From the NCBI RefSeq assembly GCF_037201805.1, contig NZ_CP147404.1, positions 2,958,501 through 3,022,500 of the forward strand: a stretch of DNA of 64,000 nt, in the 5' to 3' direction. Below are positions 24,987 to 33,963 of the stretch, piece by piece. Within the stretch, counting starts at the first letter, position 1. Every line of letters begins with the position of its first letter. The DNA comes from Bacillus sp. FJAT-52991 (GTDB taxonomy: Bacteria > Bacillota > Bacilli > Bacillales > Domibacillaceae). The position numbers and the translations under genes were made by a program. Below the pieces are notes generated by a model that had not been told where the DNA came from, searched no databases, and was given only the letters and a program-made list of their open reading frames with translations.

Positions 24987-25018
24987 TTCGAAAATTATCA
25001 GGGAGTGACAGGCACTAC
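24987..25018 (+). repeat. REP-like element, GTGACAGGCAC family
   Basis: TTCGAAAATTATCAGGGAGTG then ACAGGCACTAC; its reverse strand encodes the last residues and stop of the lipoprotein gene. Confidence 0.8.
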
Positions 25019-25792
25019 TACTTCTATGTGCTCGTGCAGTTCGTCTTTTTCGACGTGGACTTTCACATTGTAGTCTCCTGCAGCTTCGAAGGTAGTTTGG
25101 GCGTTGTATTGTCCGTTGTTTCCTTCTGTTGCATCGATGAATGTATGCTTAGCACTGTCGTTTTGCCATATTTCAAAGCGGACTCTTGCCTTGTTAAGCG
25201 GTTGGCCCTCATTTTTGATATGGGCTGTTAATGTAATTTCTTCGTTGGCTTTCCATTTGTTATCCGGATGAAACTCGATCGCGACATTTCCGTGATGATG
25301 ATGGTCTTCTACTTTCTTTGCTTGCTCATCTCCGTGATGATGATGGTCTTCCGCTTTCTTTGCTTGCTCATCTGCTTTTGGTGCTGCTGCTTGATCTCCA
25401 ACAACAAATTCTTTTTTCGGCATATTATGCAAATCTCTTGCCGTCACATGAGCGATAACTGAATAATTTCCCTCTTCAGGAAACCCTTTTTCAATTGAAT
25501 AAACGCCATCTCCTTGATGCTTTGCTTCGATCATTTCGTGGTCCTTAGCATCCGCTTTCCACACCTCGAACTCTACTTTATCAGCATCTTCTACTTGTTC
25601 CTCTCCTTGCGTCACCACTGCCTCGATTTTCACATTTTCATTGGCTTTAACCGTCTCAGGCATTTGGATCTTCACTTCTAAAGGGGCAATCGCTTCACTC
25701 TTACTTTTATTTTCCACCTTTTTCTCTTCTTGCGAACAGCCTGTTACCACAAGAAACAGGGAACATAGTAAAAAAACAAGCAACTTTTTCAT
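24998..25792 (-). CDS. lipoprotein with two YtkA-like domains and His-rich linker
   Basis: Product of 264 residues: signal peptide with lipobox VVTGC (Cys19). Two FixH/YtkA-like beta-sandwich domains follow (about 38-125 and 165-260; each has an FEVWKxD/FEIWQND strand and a G-Y-V-H-V end). They are joined by a linker with two EDHHHHG repeats, suggesting Ni, Zn or Cu binding. The final residues VVVPVTP are translated from a REP-like element. It is monocistronic, convergent to nothing, with its own terminator. Confidence 0.85.
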   Translation of the reverse strand: MKKLLVFLLCSLFLVVTGCSQEEKKVENKSKSEAIAPLEVKIQMPETVKANENVKIEAVVTQGEEQVEDADKVEFEVWKADAKDHEMIEAKHQGDGVYSIEKGFPEEGNYSVIAHVTARDLHNMPKKEFVVGDQAAAPKADEQAKKAEDHHHHGDEQAKKVEDHHHHGNVAIEFHPDNKWKANEEITLTAHIKNEGQPLNKARVRFEIWQNDSAKHTFIDATEGNNGQYNAQTTFEAAGDYNVKVHVEKDELHEHIEVVVPVTP

Positions 25793-25870
25793 TCAAATCC
25801 TCTTTTCCATCAAATTTTTGCGCTTTGATATTATACCTCATAAATGTGAAAAAAAAACGAAATCTATAAG

Positions 25871-26084
25871 AAAAGTGAAAGGCGCTGTTCAGCGACGAAT
25901 GGACTGCAGCGATCCGCACGAGATAAAGGAAACACGATGAACGCTAGTGAATCGATGTTGACTTATCGCAAGGAGGAGCGTGGAAGTCCACTAGTCGCTA
26001 GCGCCTGGAACTGGACAATGAAAAGTGAAAGGCGTTGTTCAGCGACGAATGGACTGCAGCGATCCGCACGAGATAAAGGAAACA
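25871..26084 (+). repeat. long interspersed repeat A, one full and one partial tandem copy
   Basis: The 150-base unit (AAAAGTGAAAGGCGCTGTTC ... GATAAAGGAAACACGATGAACG ... ACTTATCGCAAGGAGGAGCG ... CTAGCGCCTGGAACTGGAC) is followed at once by the first 64 bases of a second copy. Related copies lie at 52.6 and 57.7 kb. Occupies the gap between the lipoprotein gene and rodA. Confidence 0.88.
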
Positions 26085-26111
26085 ACATTTCTAATTGATC
26101 TTGAAGTTCAA

Positions 26112-26166
26112 CAAAAAAACTGCACTCCTAATTGTTAGATTGTGTCTAACAACTAGGGTACAGTTC
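26112..26166 (-). terminator. intrinsic terminator of rodA
   Basis: Long hairpin AACTGTACCCTAGTTGTTAGA / TCTAACAATTAGGAGTGCAGTT followed by seven T on the minus strand. Confidence 0.88.
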
Positions 26167-26179
26167 AACCTAGCCTTTT

Positions 26180-27346
26180 TTAGTTTTCCGACGAGAACAT
26201 ATATCGTCGTTCATTGTAAGTAATGGAGAAGATCAATCCCATGGCAAACATATTCCCCATAAGTGAACTTCCTCCGTAACTAATGAACGGTAGCGGAATC
26301 CCCGTAATCGGCAAGAGCCCAATAGTCATTCCGATGTTTTGAACGACATGGAAGGTGATCATCGAGATGACACCTGCACACATGTACGAATAATAAGGGA
26401 TTCTCGTATTTAATGCCAGTTTCGTCATATGATAGATTAGCAAAAAGAACAAACTGACAACGACACTAGCGCCAATAAAGCCAAACTCTTCCCCAATGAT
26501 ACTGAAGATAAAGTCAGTATGGCTTTCCGGAAGATAGACTTCACGCGTACCAAAGCCTTTTCCTGTTGTTTGCCCCGAACCAATCGCAAGTAGTGATCTA
26601 GTTAAATGGAAACCAGTTGAGCTTTCATAACTGTATGGATCAAGCCAAGAGTAAATACGACCAAACTGATACTGCTTCACTCCAAGGTATTTCTCTAAAA
26701 CCATAGGGTTATAGAGTACAAGATAAAAAATACCAACAATTAAAGCAGTTGCTGATCCAAACAAAGGAGCTAATATTTTCCATGTAATCCCTGAAACAAA
26801 GATCATTCCTAAAAGGATCGAAATAAATACAAGCGACGTTCCGAGATCCTCTCTTATAACAAGCAAGAGCGGAACTAACGTAATGATTCCTAACTTAATC
26901 AACAACATAAAGTCTGATTGTATCGTCTTCACAGGATTATTTTGATGATGGGTGACTATGGCCCTTGAAAGTGTCAAAATTAAAAATGCTTTGACAAACT
27001 CAGACGGCTGTATCGAAATTGGACCAAAATCAAACCAAGCTTTTGCTCCATTTCGAACAGGTGCAATACTCTCTGGTGCGAATATTAAAGCAACGAGCAT
27101 GAACAAACCAAAACCATACAAATACCATGACATGGCTGACAATTGGTCCGAGTCAAATCTAATCACAATACAGACAATTACAATTCCAATAATATAATAA
27201 ATCGTTTGTCTCAATACAAAGTTGGTTCCATATTGACCAGTCGTCTGAGCACTATAAATAGCTACAACGCTCACAACAAACAACATTAACAGAATTAATA
27301 TTAAGCCGAAATCAATCCGGCTAGAATTTTGATTTGGAGAAGTCAT
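26180..27346 (-). CDS. rodA: rod shape-determining peptidoglycan polymerase RodA
   Basis: Product of 388 residues, ten transmembrane helices of the SEDS family. Visible signatures are GAKAWFDFGPISIQPSEFVK, the conserved REDLGTSLVF region, the GSGQTTGKGFG loop, LPESHTDFIFSIIGEEFGF and the terminal GIPLPFISYGGSS. RodA polymerises lipid II glycan strands with a class B PBP in the elongasome. RodA is favoured over FtsW and SpoVE by length and by YLPESHTDFIFS; one of several paralogues is also possible. AGAGGA precedes ATG. Monocistronic. Confidence 0.88.
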   Translation of the reverse strand: MTSPNQNSSRIDFGLILILLMLFVVSVVAIYSAQTTGQYGTNFVLRQTIYYIIGIVIVCIVIRFDSDQLSAMSWYLYGFGLFMLVALIFAPESIAPVRNGAKAWFDFGPISIQPSEFVKAFLILTLSRAIVTHHQNNPVKTIQSDFMLLIKLGIITLVPLLLVIREDLGTSLVFISILLGMIFVSGITWKILAPLFGSATALIVGIFYLVLYNPMVLEKYLGVKQYQFGRIYSWLDPYSYESSTGFHLTRSLLAIGSGQTTGKGFGTREVYLPESHTDFIFSIIGEEFGFIGASVVVSLFFLLIYHMTKLALNTRIPYYSYMCAGVISMITFHVVQNIGMTIGLLPITGIPLPFISYGGSSLMGNMFAMGLIFSITYNERRYMFSSEN

Positions 27347-27489
27347 CGAACGATTCCTCTTTCTAAATAAATTACGCCTACTACATTATAACCTTATTGC
27401 GCAATTTAACAACAGTTAAACATCCGATAAAACATCCCTTTATTCGACCCATACGACTCTAGCCCTTGATATATCAAGATTTATCGTAC

Positions 27490-28659
27490 TTATCCAAAAA
27501 ATGTGAACAATAAACTAACAGATATCACACCAAGAACAATTTTCCAAACTGGGAGCTTCCAAACCGCAATCGCAACATAAACGATCAGTACTAAAGCGAG
27601 ATCAAGTGAATTCTTGACCGCACTTGTAAATACAGGATCGTAAAGTGCCGCTAATAAAATACCTACAACCGCACTATTAATGCCAATTAGCGCGGCTGAA
27701 AAATAACTTTTACCTCGAAGCCAGCCCCAAAACGGTAATGTCCCGATCAGCAGCAAAAAGGACGGCATGAAAATGGCCACTGTAGCTAGCAATCCACCCG
27801 ACACTCCGCTTATCACTGTACCCAAATAAGAGGCAAGGGTAAACAGCGGGCCCGGTACGGCTTGAGCCATTCCATATCCCGCTAAAAAGGCTTCTTCCGT
27901 CATCCAGCCTGAAGGAACAACTTCTCTCTCAAGCATCGGCATGACGACATGTCCACCACCGAACACCATCGACCCTGCTCGAAAAAAGGTGTCAAACATA
28001 CTATAAAACATATGGTTAACGCTATCTCGACCAAGAGGAAGTAAAATTAATAATCCGAAAAATAACACCCAAGCAAATGCGGCACTTTTCTTACCAATAC
28101 CAAAGTCGAAAGAGAGCTCAGACGACATTTTTTGATCCTTATAAACGAAAGCTCCTATGATCCCAGCTGTAACAATAATCGCAATTTGACTAATCGCTGT
28201 CGGGTATAAAAGAATGAAAATAGCGGCAATGATCGCGATTGTTTTTCTTCCTTTATCTGGTGTCAGCTGACTGCTCATTTGCGAAAGAGCATGGGCAACG
28301 ACCGCTACAGCCGTAATTTTCAGTCCATAAATTAAATACTCTGCATCAAAGGTAGAGTGTTGCAAAAATAATGCAAACAACATTAACACAACAACAGAAG
28401 GCATCGTGAATCCAAACCACGAAAGAAAACCACCTAGCATCCCACCGCGCAACATTCCGATCGCTATACCTACTTGACTGCTCGCAGGACCAGGTAGAAA
28501 CTGACAAATGGCAATGATTTCTGCATAGCGTTGATCATCTAGCCAACGCCTTTTTTGTATGTACTCCTCTTGAAAATAACCAAGATGGGCAGTCGGTCCC
28601 CCAAAAGACGTCAAGCCCAGCTTTAATGACACAAGAAAAATTTCTAAATATCTTCCCAT
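27490..28659 (-). CDS. chrA: chromate transporter ChrA (two-domain)
   Basis: Product of 389 residues with two homologous CHR halves. Each half carries the family motif: FGGPTAHLGYF and CQFLPGPASSQ in the first, FGGGHVVMPML and AQAVPGPLFTLASYLG in the second. Long-chain CHR proteins export chromate; sulfate-related roles are also possible. GGAGGG precedes ATG. No chromate regulator adjoins it. Confidence 0.92.
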   Translation of the reverse strand: MGRYLEIFLVSLKLGLTSFGGPTAHLGYFQEEYIQKRRWLDDQRYAEIIAICQFLPGPASSQVGIAIGMLRGGMLGGFLSWFGFTMPSVVVLMLFALFLQHSTFDAEYLIYGLKITAVAVVAHALSQMSSQLTPDKGRKTIAIIAAIFILLYPTAISQIAIIVTAGIIGAFVYKDQKMSSELSFDFGIGKKSAAFAWVLFFGLLILLPLGRDSVNHMFYSMFDTFFRAGSMVFGGGHVVMPMLEREVVPSGWMTEEAFLAGYGMAQAVPGPLFTLASYLGTVISGVSGGLLATVAIFMPSFLLLIGTLPFWGWLRGKSYFSAALIGINSAVVGILLAALYDPVFTSAVKNSLDLALVLIVYVAIAVWKLPVWKIVLGVISVSLLFTFFG

Positions 28660-28820
28660 AGACCCTCCGAAAACGTTACTTTTTCATTATTAGTATAAAA
28701 AAATGAATGGTGAATTTCAGCATTTTAACAAAAGCTTTACATAATTAAAATCTTTTATTTGTTCCGACGTACAGATCACGCTACAATTACACATGATATC
28801 TATTTGAAGGAGGAGACATA

Positions 28821-29135
28821 ATGGAATTTGTTAAAAGTGAAGAACAGTTTCAACAATTAATTTCCCAGGAAAAGCCTGTTATTATGAAGTTTTCTGCTGG
28901 ATGGTGCCCGGATTGCCGCCGCATGGATATGTTCATTGATGACATTATCGCTGAATATAGCCAATACGACTGGTACGAAATCAATAGAGACGAATTCCCA
29001 GAACTAGCTGAAAAATACGAGGTTATGGGCATTCCAAGTCTTTTGATTTATAAAAACGGAGAAAAAACAGCTCACCTTCATAGTGCACACGCCAAATCAC
29101 CTGAACAAGTCATCCAATTTTTGCAAAGCGTATAA
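28821..29135 (+). CDS. thioredoxin-like protein
   Basis: Product of 104 residues with a thioredoxin fold. The redox motif is CPDC (Cys29, Cys32) rather than CGPC; the cis-proline loop is MGIPSLLIYKNG. It resembles B. subtilis YtpP. GGAGGAG precedes ATG. Likely a cytosolic thiol-disulfide oxidoreductase; partner unknown. Confidence 0.9.
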   Translation: MEFVKSEEQFQQLISQEKPVIMKFSAGWCPDCRRMDMFIDDIIAEYSQYDWYEINRDEFPELAEKYEVMGIPSLLIYKNGEKTAHLHSAHAKSPEQVIQFLQSV

Positions 29136-29146
29136 GCACCAGGCAT

Positions 29147-29171
29147 GGGGTCAACTTTAATATCTGACCCC
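29147..29171. repeat. GGGGTCA...TGACCCC inverted repeat (second REP-like family)
   Basis: Seven-base arms with an 11-base loop, 12 bases after the thioredoxin-like stop; may also act as a terminator-like hairpin. Confidence 0.5.
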
Positions 29172-29194
29172 TGTTATGTTTTAGTTTGCCGTCT

Positions 29195-29590
29195 TTACTG
29201 AGCCTTCATTTTTGGTTTTCGCTTTTCTACCACTTTTTTAACTTGAATCCATTCGCTCACAAGAATGCCCACTGATCCCCCTGTTGCATAAAAAAGCGCC
29301 CATAGTTCCCCAAAGAAAAAAAACATAACGATGGTACTTAATACATATAAAGGCCATGCATACCAAAGGGACATAAATAGATGATCTTCCTTCTTTCCAT
29401 GTCGGGGGATGCCTCGATAGAGAACCAATCGATAGACAGCTAGTATATAAAGAAAAAAACATCCCCCTCCGATCAACGACACGCCCACTAGCGCCCAGCT
29501 CACATAGAAAATATCGAGAAATGCCGTGAACAAACAAACCATCATAACACACATAATATACGGGTTGTAAAGAAATTCGCTAAGCCTCAT
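29195..29590 (-). CDS. small four-helix membrane protein, unknown
   Basis: Product of 131 residues with four hydrophobic helices and a basic C-terminal tail (VKKVVEKRKPKMKAQ). I do not recognise the family. The ATG at 29590 has GGGAGG a few bases upstream, so I prefer it to the longer frame beginning at 29674. Confidence 0.65.
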   Translation of the reverse strand: MRLSEFLYNPYIMCVMMVCLFTAFLDIFYVSWALVGVSLIGGGCFFLYILAVYRLVLYRGIPRHGKKEDHLFMSLWYAWPLYVLSTIVMFFFFGELWALFYATGGSVGILVSEWIQVKKVVEKRKPKMKAQ

Positions 29591-29808
29591 AGCGCCTCCC
29601 ACCCCTTTTTCATTTTCTAAAATGTATGCCATGAATAACGAGAAAAGAATAATTGAATGAGGAATACCATACAATCAGCCGATTTCCCAAACAAATCCAT
29701 TACCTATAAAATGGACTTGTTTACTATGTGCAATCTCATAGCACGATTGACTAAAGTACGGTACACTGAGATAAAAATAGAGAGAGATTGAAATATAGGA
29801 GTGGGGAA

Positions 29809-31119
29809 ATGAAATTTTTTAAGTCAAAAGCTGCTAATAATCACATTCATTCATCTATTGTAGCAACATCAAATGTTAAATTATCAGTAAAATCAGGGTC
29901 GGAGCTATATGAACAACTAGAAATGATTCAATTAACAGAACAGGATTTACGGATGCTTAAGTTCCTTCAACCACAAATTGAAAAACATCTAGACTCCATT
30001 ATTGACTCTTTTTATTCTAAACTTATGAAACAATCTAACTTAATGGAGATCATTAGAGAAAACAGTAGTGTAGATCGCCTAAAAAAAACGTTACGAAGAC
30101 ATATTCAAGAGCTTTTTAATGGGGAAATCGATGAGTCCTTTTTACAAAAACGGATCAGTATTGCTCATATGCATGTCAAAATTGGTCTAAAAACAAAATG
30201 GTATTTATCCGCCTTTCAAGATTTACAAAATTCATTTTTCACTATCATTGCTGATATGAACGTGTCTAAGGAAGACCAAATGGAGCTCGTGCGTGCTGTT
30301 TCAAAACTTTTAAACTTAGAGCAACAGCTTGTCATTGAATCCTATGAAATTGAATTTGAGCGTATCCAATTGATTGAGAGCGAGCGCAAAGGTGCACTAA
30401 CTAACAAAGTTCATAATGTGTCACAAGAGTTGGCAGCTATTTCTCAAGAAACTTCAGCCTCTTTAAAAGAGCTTAGTTCACAAGCTGATTCTATTTTGCT
30501 GTTAGCGCAGGAAGGGATGTCACTGGCTGATGAATCAGCAAGCCACTCCCTACAAGGTCAAAACCAGCTGAAAGAACAAGGACAAAAGCTGTCTGAAATT
30601 CAAAAAGCCGTCACTGACATTCAAACATTCTCAACTGAATTAAATCAAATTGCTTCAAGCATTACCGAAGTAATCACGATTGTTGGAAATATTGCTGGGC
30701 AAACCAACTTGCTTGCACTTAATGCTTCCATTGAAGCAGCAAGAGCTGGAGAATACGGAAAAGGTTTTGCCGTTGTTGCGGAAGAAATTCGAAAATTATC
30801 CGATCAAACGAAAACATCCACTTCGAGCGTATCTGAACATATTTTAAAAACGAATTCGTTAATCGGACAAGTGAGCCAGTCGGTCGAAACTGTAAATAAC
30901 CTTGTCCATAAAGGAATCAAAAGCATGGCACAGACCGATGACGATTTCAATCAATTGCTTGAATTAATTGGTAGCACAAAGGAGCAAAACCGTTATATCG
31001 AGAGCCAGCTTCAACAATTGTCTAGAATTATTACAGAAATTGAGCATGCCTCGGAAGAAGTCGCGCATTCTGCGGTCACATTAAACGATTCAACAGAGCA
31101 ATATTTATATTCTAACTAA
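29809..31119 (+). CDS. hemAT: heme aerotaxis transducer HemAT
   Basis: Product of 436 residues: a globin-coupled sensor (about residues 35-185) with proximal His122 in [20 protein letters not shown], aligning with His123 of B. subtilis HemAT, then a soluble MCP domain ([33 protein letters not shown]). There is no transmembrane segment: a cytosolic oxygen sensor feeding CheA. The start at 29809 follows AGGAGTGGGG. It is the intact paralogue of the interrupted gene at 19683. Confidence 0.93.
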   Translation: MKFFKSKAANNHIHSSIVATSNVKLSVKSGSELYEQLEMIQLTEQDLRMLKFLQPQIEKHLDSIIDSFYSKLMKQSNLMEIIRENSSVDRLKKTLRRHIQELFNGEIDESFLQKRISIAHMHVKIGLKTKWYLSAFQDLQNSFFTIIADMNVSKEDQMELVRAVSKLLNLEQQLVIESYEIEFERIQLIESERKGALTNKVHNVSQELAAISQETSASLKELSSQADSILLLAQEGMSLADESASHSLQGQNQLKEQGQKLSEIQKAVTDIQTFSTELNQIASSITEVITIVGNIAGQTNLLALNASIEAARAGEYGKGFAVVAEEIRKLSDQTKTSTSSVSEHILKTNSLIGQVSQSVETVNNLVHKGIKSMAQTDDDFNQLLELIGSTKEQNRYIESQLQQLSRIITEIEHASEEVAHSAVTLNDSTEQYLYSN

Positions 31120-31121
31120 AC

Positions 31122-31165
31122 AAAACCAGAGAATGTCCTTTTTGCGTGGATATCCTCTGGTTTTG
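31122..31165 (+). terminator. intrinsic terminator after hemAT
   Basis: AAAACCAGAGAATGTCC ... GGATATCCTCTGGTTTT hairpin. Confidence 0.8.
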
Positions 31166-31180
31166 TTCGGCCTTATTTAA

Positions 31181-31492
31181 TTATAATTCTACCCAATGAT
31201 GGGCCCACTTCTCAATTTCTTTCACGCTCGCCTCAAGCGCTCGCCCCTTCTCCGTTAGTTCATATTCCACACGAACTGGAACCTCAGGGTAGACTTGGCG
31301 TGTCACCAATCCCTCTTCTTCCATTTCTTTTAGTCGATCCGTCAATAATTTCCCGCTAATAGGGAAACCTGATTTTATCTCTGAAAATCGTTGAGGTCCC
31401 ATCAATAACTGATTAATAATCAATCCTGTCCAACGCTTCCCCATCATCTGCATCGCCTTTTCAAACTTAGGACAAAGCTGAACTTCTTTCAT
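31181..31492 (-). CDS. HxlR-type winged-helix regulator
   Basis: Product of 103 residues. N-terminal Cys in VQLCPKFEKAMQMMGKRW, then a winged helix (GPQRFSEIKSGFPISGKLLTDRLKEMEEEGLVTR) and the typical wing VPVRVEYELTEKGRAL. HxlR proteins respond to aldehydes or electrophiles, often through that cysteine. Start at 31492 after AGAGGTG. It is divergent from the nitroreductase gene, its likely target, across a 200-base AT-rich region. Confidence 0.9.
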   Translation of the reverse strand: MKEVQLCPKFEKAMQMMGKRWTGLIINQLLMGPQRFSEIKSGFPISGKLLTDRLKEMEEEGLVTRQVYPEVPVRVEYELTEKGRALEASVKEIEKWAHHWVEL

Positions 31493-31694
31493 TTCTTTCA
31501 CCTCTTTACATTATAATTATACCCCTTTTTTCTTGAAAAAGATACCTTTACACTTTTTTAAATGAAGTTACTTGACTTTAACATTAAATGATTTTATACT
31601 AAGTTTCGAAAGGTAACTAATAAAACATTTATTTATGTACATACTGTCAATAACTTGACAGCAAAGTACAAATAACAGAAAAGAGGGAAAGATC

Positions 31695-32291
31695 ATGACA
31701 AATTTTTATTCAGCTGTAGAAGCAAGACGTTCCATGTATGCCATCAGTAAAGAACAAACCGTATCAGATGAAAGAATCCAAGAAGTTGTCGAGTTTGCAG
31801 TTAAGCATGCTCCAACTGCTTTCAACTCCCAAAGCGGCCGTGCCGTCGTTCTTCTTGGTGAACAACACGATGAGCTTTGGGATCTAACAAAAGACACATT
31901 AAGAGAAATAGTGCCTGCTGACCGATTCGGTCCAACAGAGGAAAAAATGGCAATGTTCAAAGCAGGTCACGGTACCGTTCTTTTCTTTGAAGATGAAGCA
32001 GTTGTCAAAGGGCTTCAAGATAGCTTCCCAACTTACGCAGACAACTTTCCTCTTTGGTCCATGCAATCTTCAGGCATGCTTCAATACATCGTTTGGACAG
32101 CATTAGAACAAGAAGGCTTCGGAGCGACACTTCAGCATTACAACCCACTGATTGACGAAAAAGTTCGCACAAAGTGGAACTTGCCTGAAAACTGGAAACT
32201 GATGTCTCAAATGCCGTTCGGAAAACCAGTTGCTCCTGCTGGCGACAAAGAATTCCAACCAATCAACGAACGCGTAAAAGTGTTTAAATAA
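31695..32291 (+). CDS. nitroreductase family protein
   Basis: Product of 198 residues, FMN-dependent nitroreductase fold. The N-terminal RRSMYAIS and PTAFNSQSGRAVVL bind the FMN phosphate, and GFGATLQHYNPLIDEKVRTKW is typical of the YodC/HBN1-like group. Probably an NAD(P)H-dependent quinone or nitro compound reductase. AGAGGGAAAG precedes ATG. The divergent HxlR gene suggests induction by electrophiles. Confidence 0.9.
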   Translation: MTNFYSAVEARRSMYAISKEQTVSDERIQEVVEFAVKHAPTAFNSQSGRAVVLLGEQHDELWDLTKDTLREIVPADRFGPTEEKMAMFKAGHGTVLFFEDEAVVKGLQDSFPTYADNFPLWSMQSSGMLQYIVWTALEQEGFGATLQHYNPLIDEKVRTKWNLPENWKLMSQMPFGKPVAPAGDKEFQPINERVKVFK

Positions 32292-32302
32292 TAAAGACCA
32301 AC

Positions 32303-32339
32303 AGGCTGGCTCCCAAAATGGAGCTAGCCTCGTTTTTTG
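32303..32339 (+). terminator. intrinsic terminator of the nitroreductase gene
   Basis: AGGCTGGCTCC/GGAGCTAGCCT hairpin followed by TTTTTT. Confidence 0.82.
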
Positions 32340-32340
32340 A

Positions 32341-32535
32341 GGTTTCTTTGACTTTGTGGCTACTTTCTTCGACCTTCGCAGCCGTTCTTTGACTTTATCG
32401 GCGCTTTCTTTGACCTTTGCCATCCATTCTTTGGCTTTCTAGCCGCTTTCTTTGACTCTCGCATCCGTTCTTTGACCTTCTGGACGCTTTCTTTGACCTT
32501 CGCAACCGTTCTTTGACCTGGTCGGCGCTTTTCTT
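32341..32535. repeat. minisatellite of alternating 20- and 21-base units
   Basis: Nine TCTTTGAC-type units in a row. Two unit types alternate, for example TCTTTGACCTTCGCAACCGT (20) and TCTTTGACCTGGTCGGCGCTT (21), a 41-base higher-order period. It sits exactly between the terminators of the nitroreductase and nagB genes. Minus-strand translation gives a lysine-rich chain (KVKESVQKVKERMRESKKAA), but no start or site supports a gene. Confidence 0.9.
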
Positions 32536-32544
32536 TTTTCATTT

Positions 32545-32580
32545 AAAAAAGCTGCCGAGAGTCATTCTCCGACAGCTTTT
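32545..32580 (-). terminator. intrinsic terminator of nagB
   Basis: AAAAGCTGTCGGAGAATG / TCTCGGCAGCTTTTTT hairpin with T run in the minus direction. Confidence 0.82.
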
Positions 32581-32587
32581 GTACTAT

Positions 32588-33322
32588 CTATTTATTTTCG
32601 TTTAAGGCTGCTTCGTCAACGATGATCGTTACATTTGGGTGTTGATGCAAGCATGATGCTGGGAATGCCTCCGTGATTTCTCCGGATAACAATTTTGAGA
32701 TCGCTTCCACTTTTGCTGTGCCTGATGCTAACAAAACAATTTCTTTTGCACTCATAATGGTTTGAATACCCATTGTAATAGCTTGAGTTGGCACTTCTTC
32801 TAAACTATTAAAAAAGCGAGCATTAGCTTCTCTCGTCGATGCATCAAGTTCGATGATATGTGTAAGTGAATCAAACGGTGTGCCAGGTTCATTGAAACCA
32901 ATGTGTCCATTGCCGCCAATGCCAAGCACTTGTACGTCTATACCACCTGCTTCATGAATAAGCGCCTCATACGCTGCACACTCAGCTGATCGGTCTTCTT
33001 TTTCTCCACTCGGTAAATTCGTATTTTCAGCTAGAACATCGATATGATCAAATAAATGCCCCTTCATGAAAGCATAATAGCTATTGTGATCCTCTTTTGG
33101 TAAGCCGATGTATTCATCAAGGTTACATGTGGTTACTTGTTTATAAGTTGTTCCATTTGAACGATGGTCTTCTATTAAATTTTTATATAGCCCTTCAGGT
33201 GTACTACCTGTCGCCAAACCAAGGACAAGTTTTGGATTTTTCTTCACTTGAGCAATAATCAGCTCTGCCGCTTTTTGACTCATTTCCTGATAATCTTTTA
33301 CCTTAATAATCTTCAAGTTCAT
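32588..33322 (-). CDS. nagB: glucosamine-6-phosphate deaminase
   Basis: Product of 244 residues, matching short Bacillus NagB/GamA. Signatures: GLATGSTPEGLY (phosphate loop), CNLDEYIGL (catalytic Asp) and GIGGNGHIGFNEPG (His of the Asp-His-Glu triad). It converts glucosamine-6-phosphate to fructose-6-phosphate and ammonia. AAGGAG precedes ATG. Unusually it stands without nagA or a GntR regulator here. Confidence 0.95.
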   Translation of the reverse strand: MNLKIIKVKDYQEMSQKAAELIIAQVKKNPKLVLGLATGSTPEGLYKNLIEDHRSNGTTYKQVTTCNLDEYIGLPKEDHNSYYAFMKGHLFDHIDVLAENTNLPSGEKEDRSAECAAYEALIHEAGGIDVQVLGIGGNGHIGFNEPGTPFDSLTHIIELDASTREANARFFNSLEEVPTQAITMGIQTIMSAKEIVLLASGTAKVEAISKLLSGEITEAFPASCLHQHPNVTIIVDEAALNENK

Positions 33323-33528
33323 TTTCTCCTTTTAAATGCGATCGGTAAGCTATCAATCGACATTTTTAATGGTAATTTTTACTAACCGAAAAAATTTGTA
33401 TGTTCTATTTTTTCAAAAAGAATAGCATGTATTTTATTGGTTGTCTATACCAGTTAAGGAAGTTGAATTACTGATTTGAGGTTTGTAAACATTTTTTCTC
33501 TGTTGTTTTTTGTTCTATCATTCTGCTT

Positions 33529-33963
33529 CTAGCGATCTAACAATTCCAATAGTTGCTTGTTGAAATTGGTTTGATCCTGCTTAAGAACTTCAAAAAATGT
33601 TTGATCCACTCTTTCTACTATTGGTAAAGCTACTTTTACTTTTTCAGTACCTTCTTTCGTAGGAGTTAACAAGATTTCTCTTTTATCGCGCGGATTTTTA
33701 CTTCTCTCTATTAATCCTTTTGTTTGAAGTGTCCGCACGACATCAGAAACCATCATAATATTTATTTTTGTAAAACTGGCTAATTTTTTCTGGGTAACAT
33801 GGCTTTCAGTTGTGACCAGATAATCACATGCAGTTAACAGAACAAACTGCACATGAGTAAGCCCTACTTCAGAAAGTTCTTTTGTTATCGTTCTTTGCCA
33901 ATCTTGAGAAACACGCCACAGCAAAAACCCAGTACTTTCATTCGGGTCATCAAATTTAGACAT
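33529..33963 (-). CDS. MarR family regulator paired with an EVE-domain gene
   Basis: Product of 144 residues. The winged helix is at about 55-105 (VTQKKLASFTKINIMMVSDVVRTLQTKGLIER, wing NPRDKREILLTPTKEG). Its start overlaps the stop of the EVE gene by eight bases without a good ribosome-binding site, so it is translationally coupled; an ATG at 33972 is the alternative start. A 14-bp-arm inverted repeat in the operon promoter is its likely operator. Confidence 0.88.
   Translation of the reverse strand: MSKFDDPNESTGFLLWRVSQDWQRTITKELSEVGLTHVQFVLLTACDYLVTTESHVTQKKLASFTKINIMMVSDVVRTLQTKGLIERSKNPRDKREILLTPTKEGTEKVKVALPIVERVDQTFFEVLKQDQTNFNKQLLELLDR

Noticed and set aside
32103..32423. Antisense frame across the nitroreductase gene
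   Set aside because: It is the shadow of the nitroreductase frame running into the minisatellite; no start signals.
32341..32535. CRISPR array or lysine-rich protein gene on the minus strand
   Set aside because: Units are contiguous 20/21-mers without spacers. The minus-strand frame has no ribosome-binding site and overlaps the nagB terminator.
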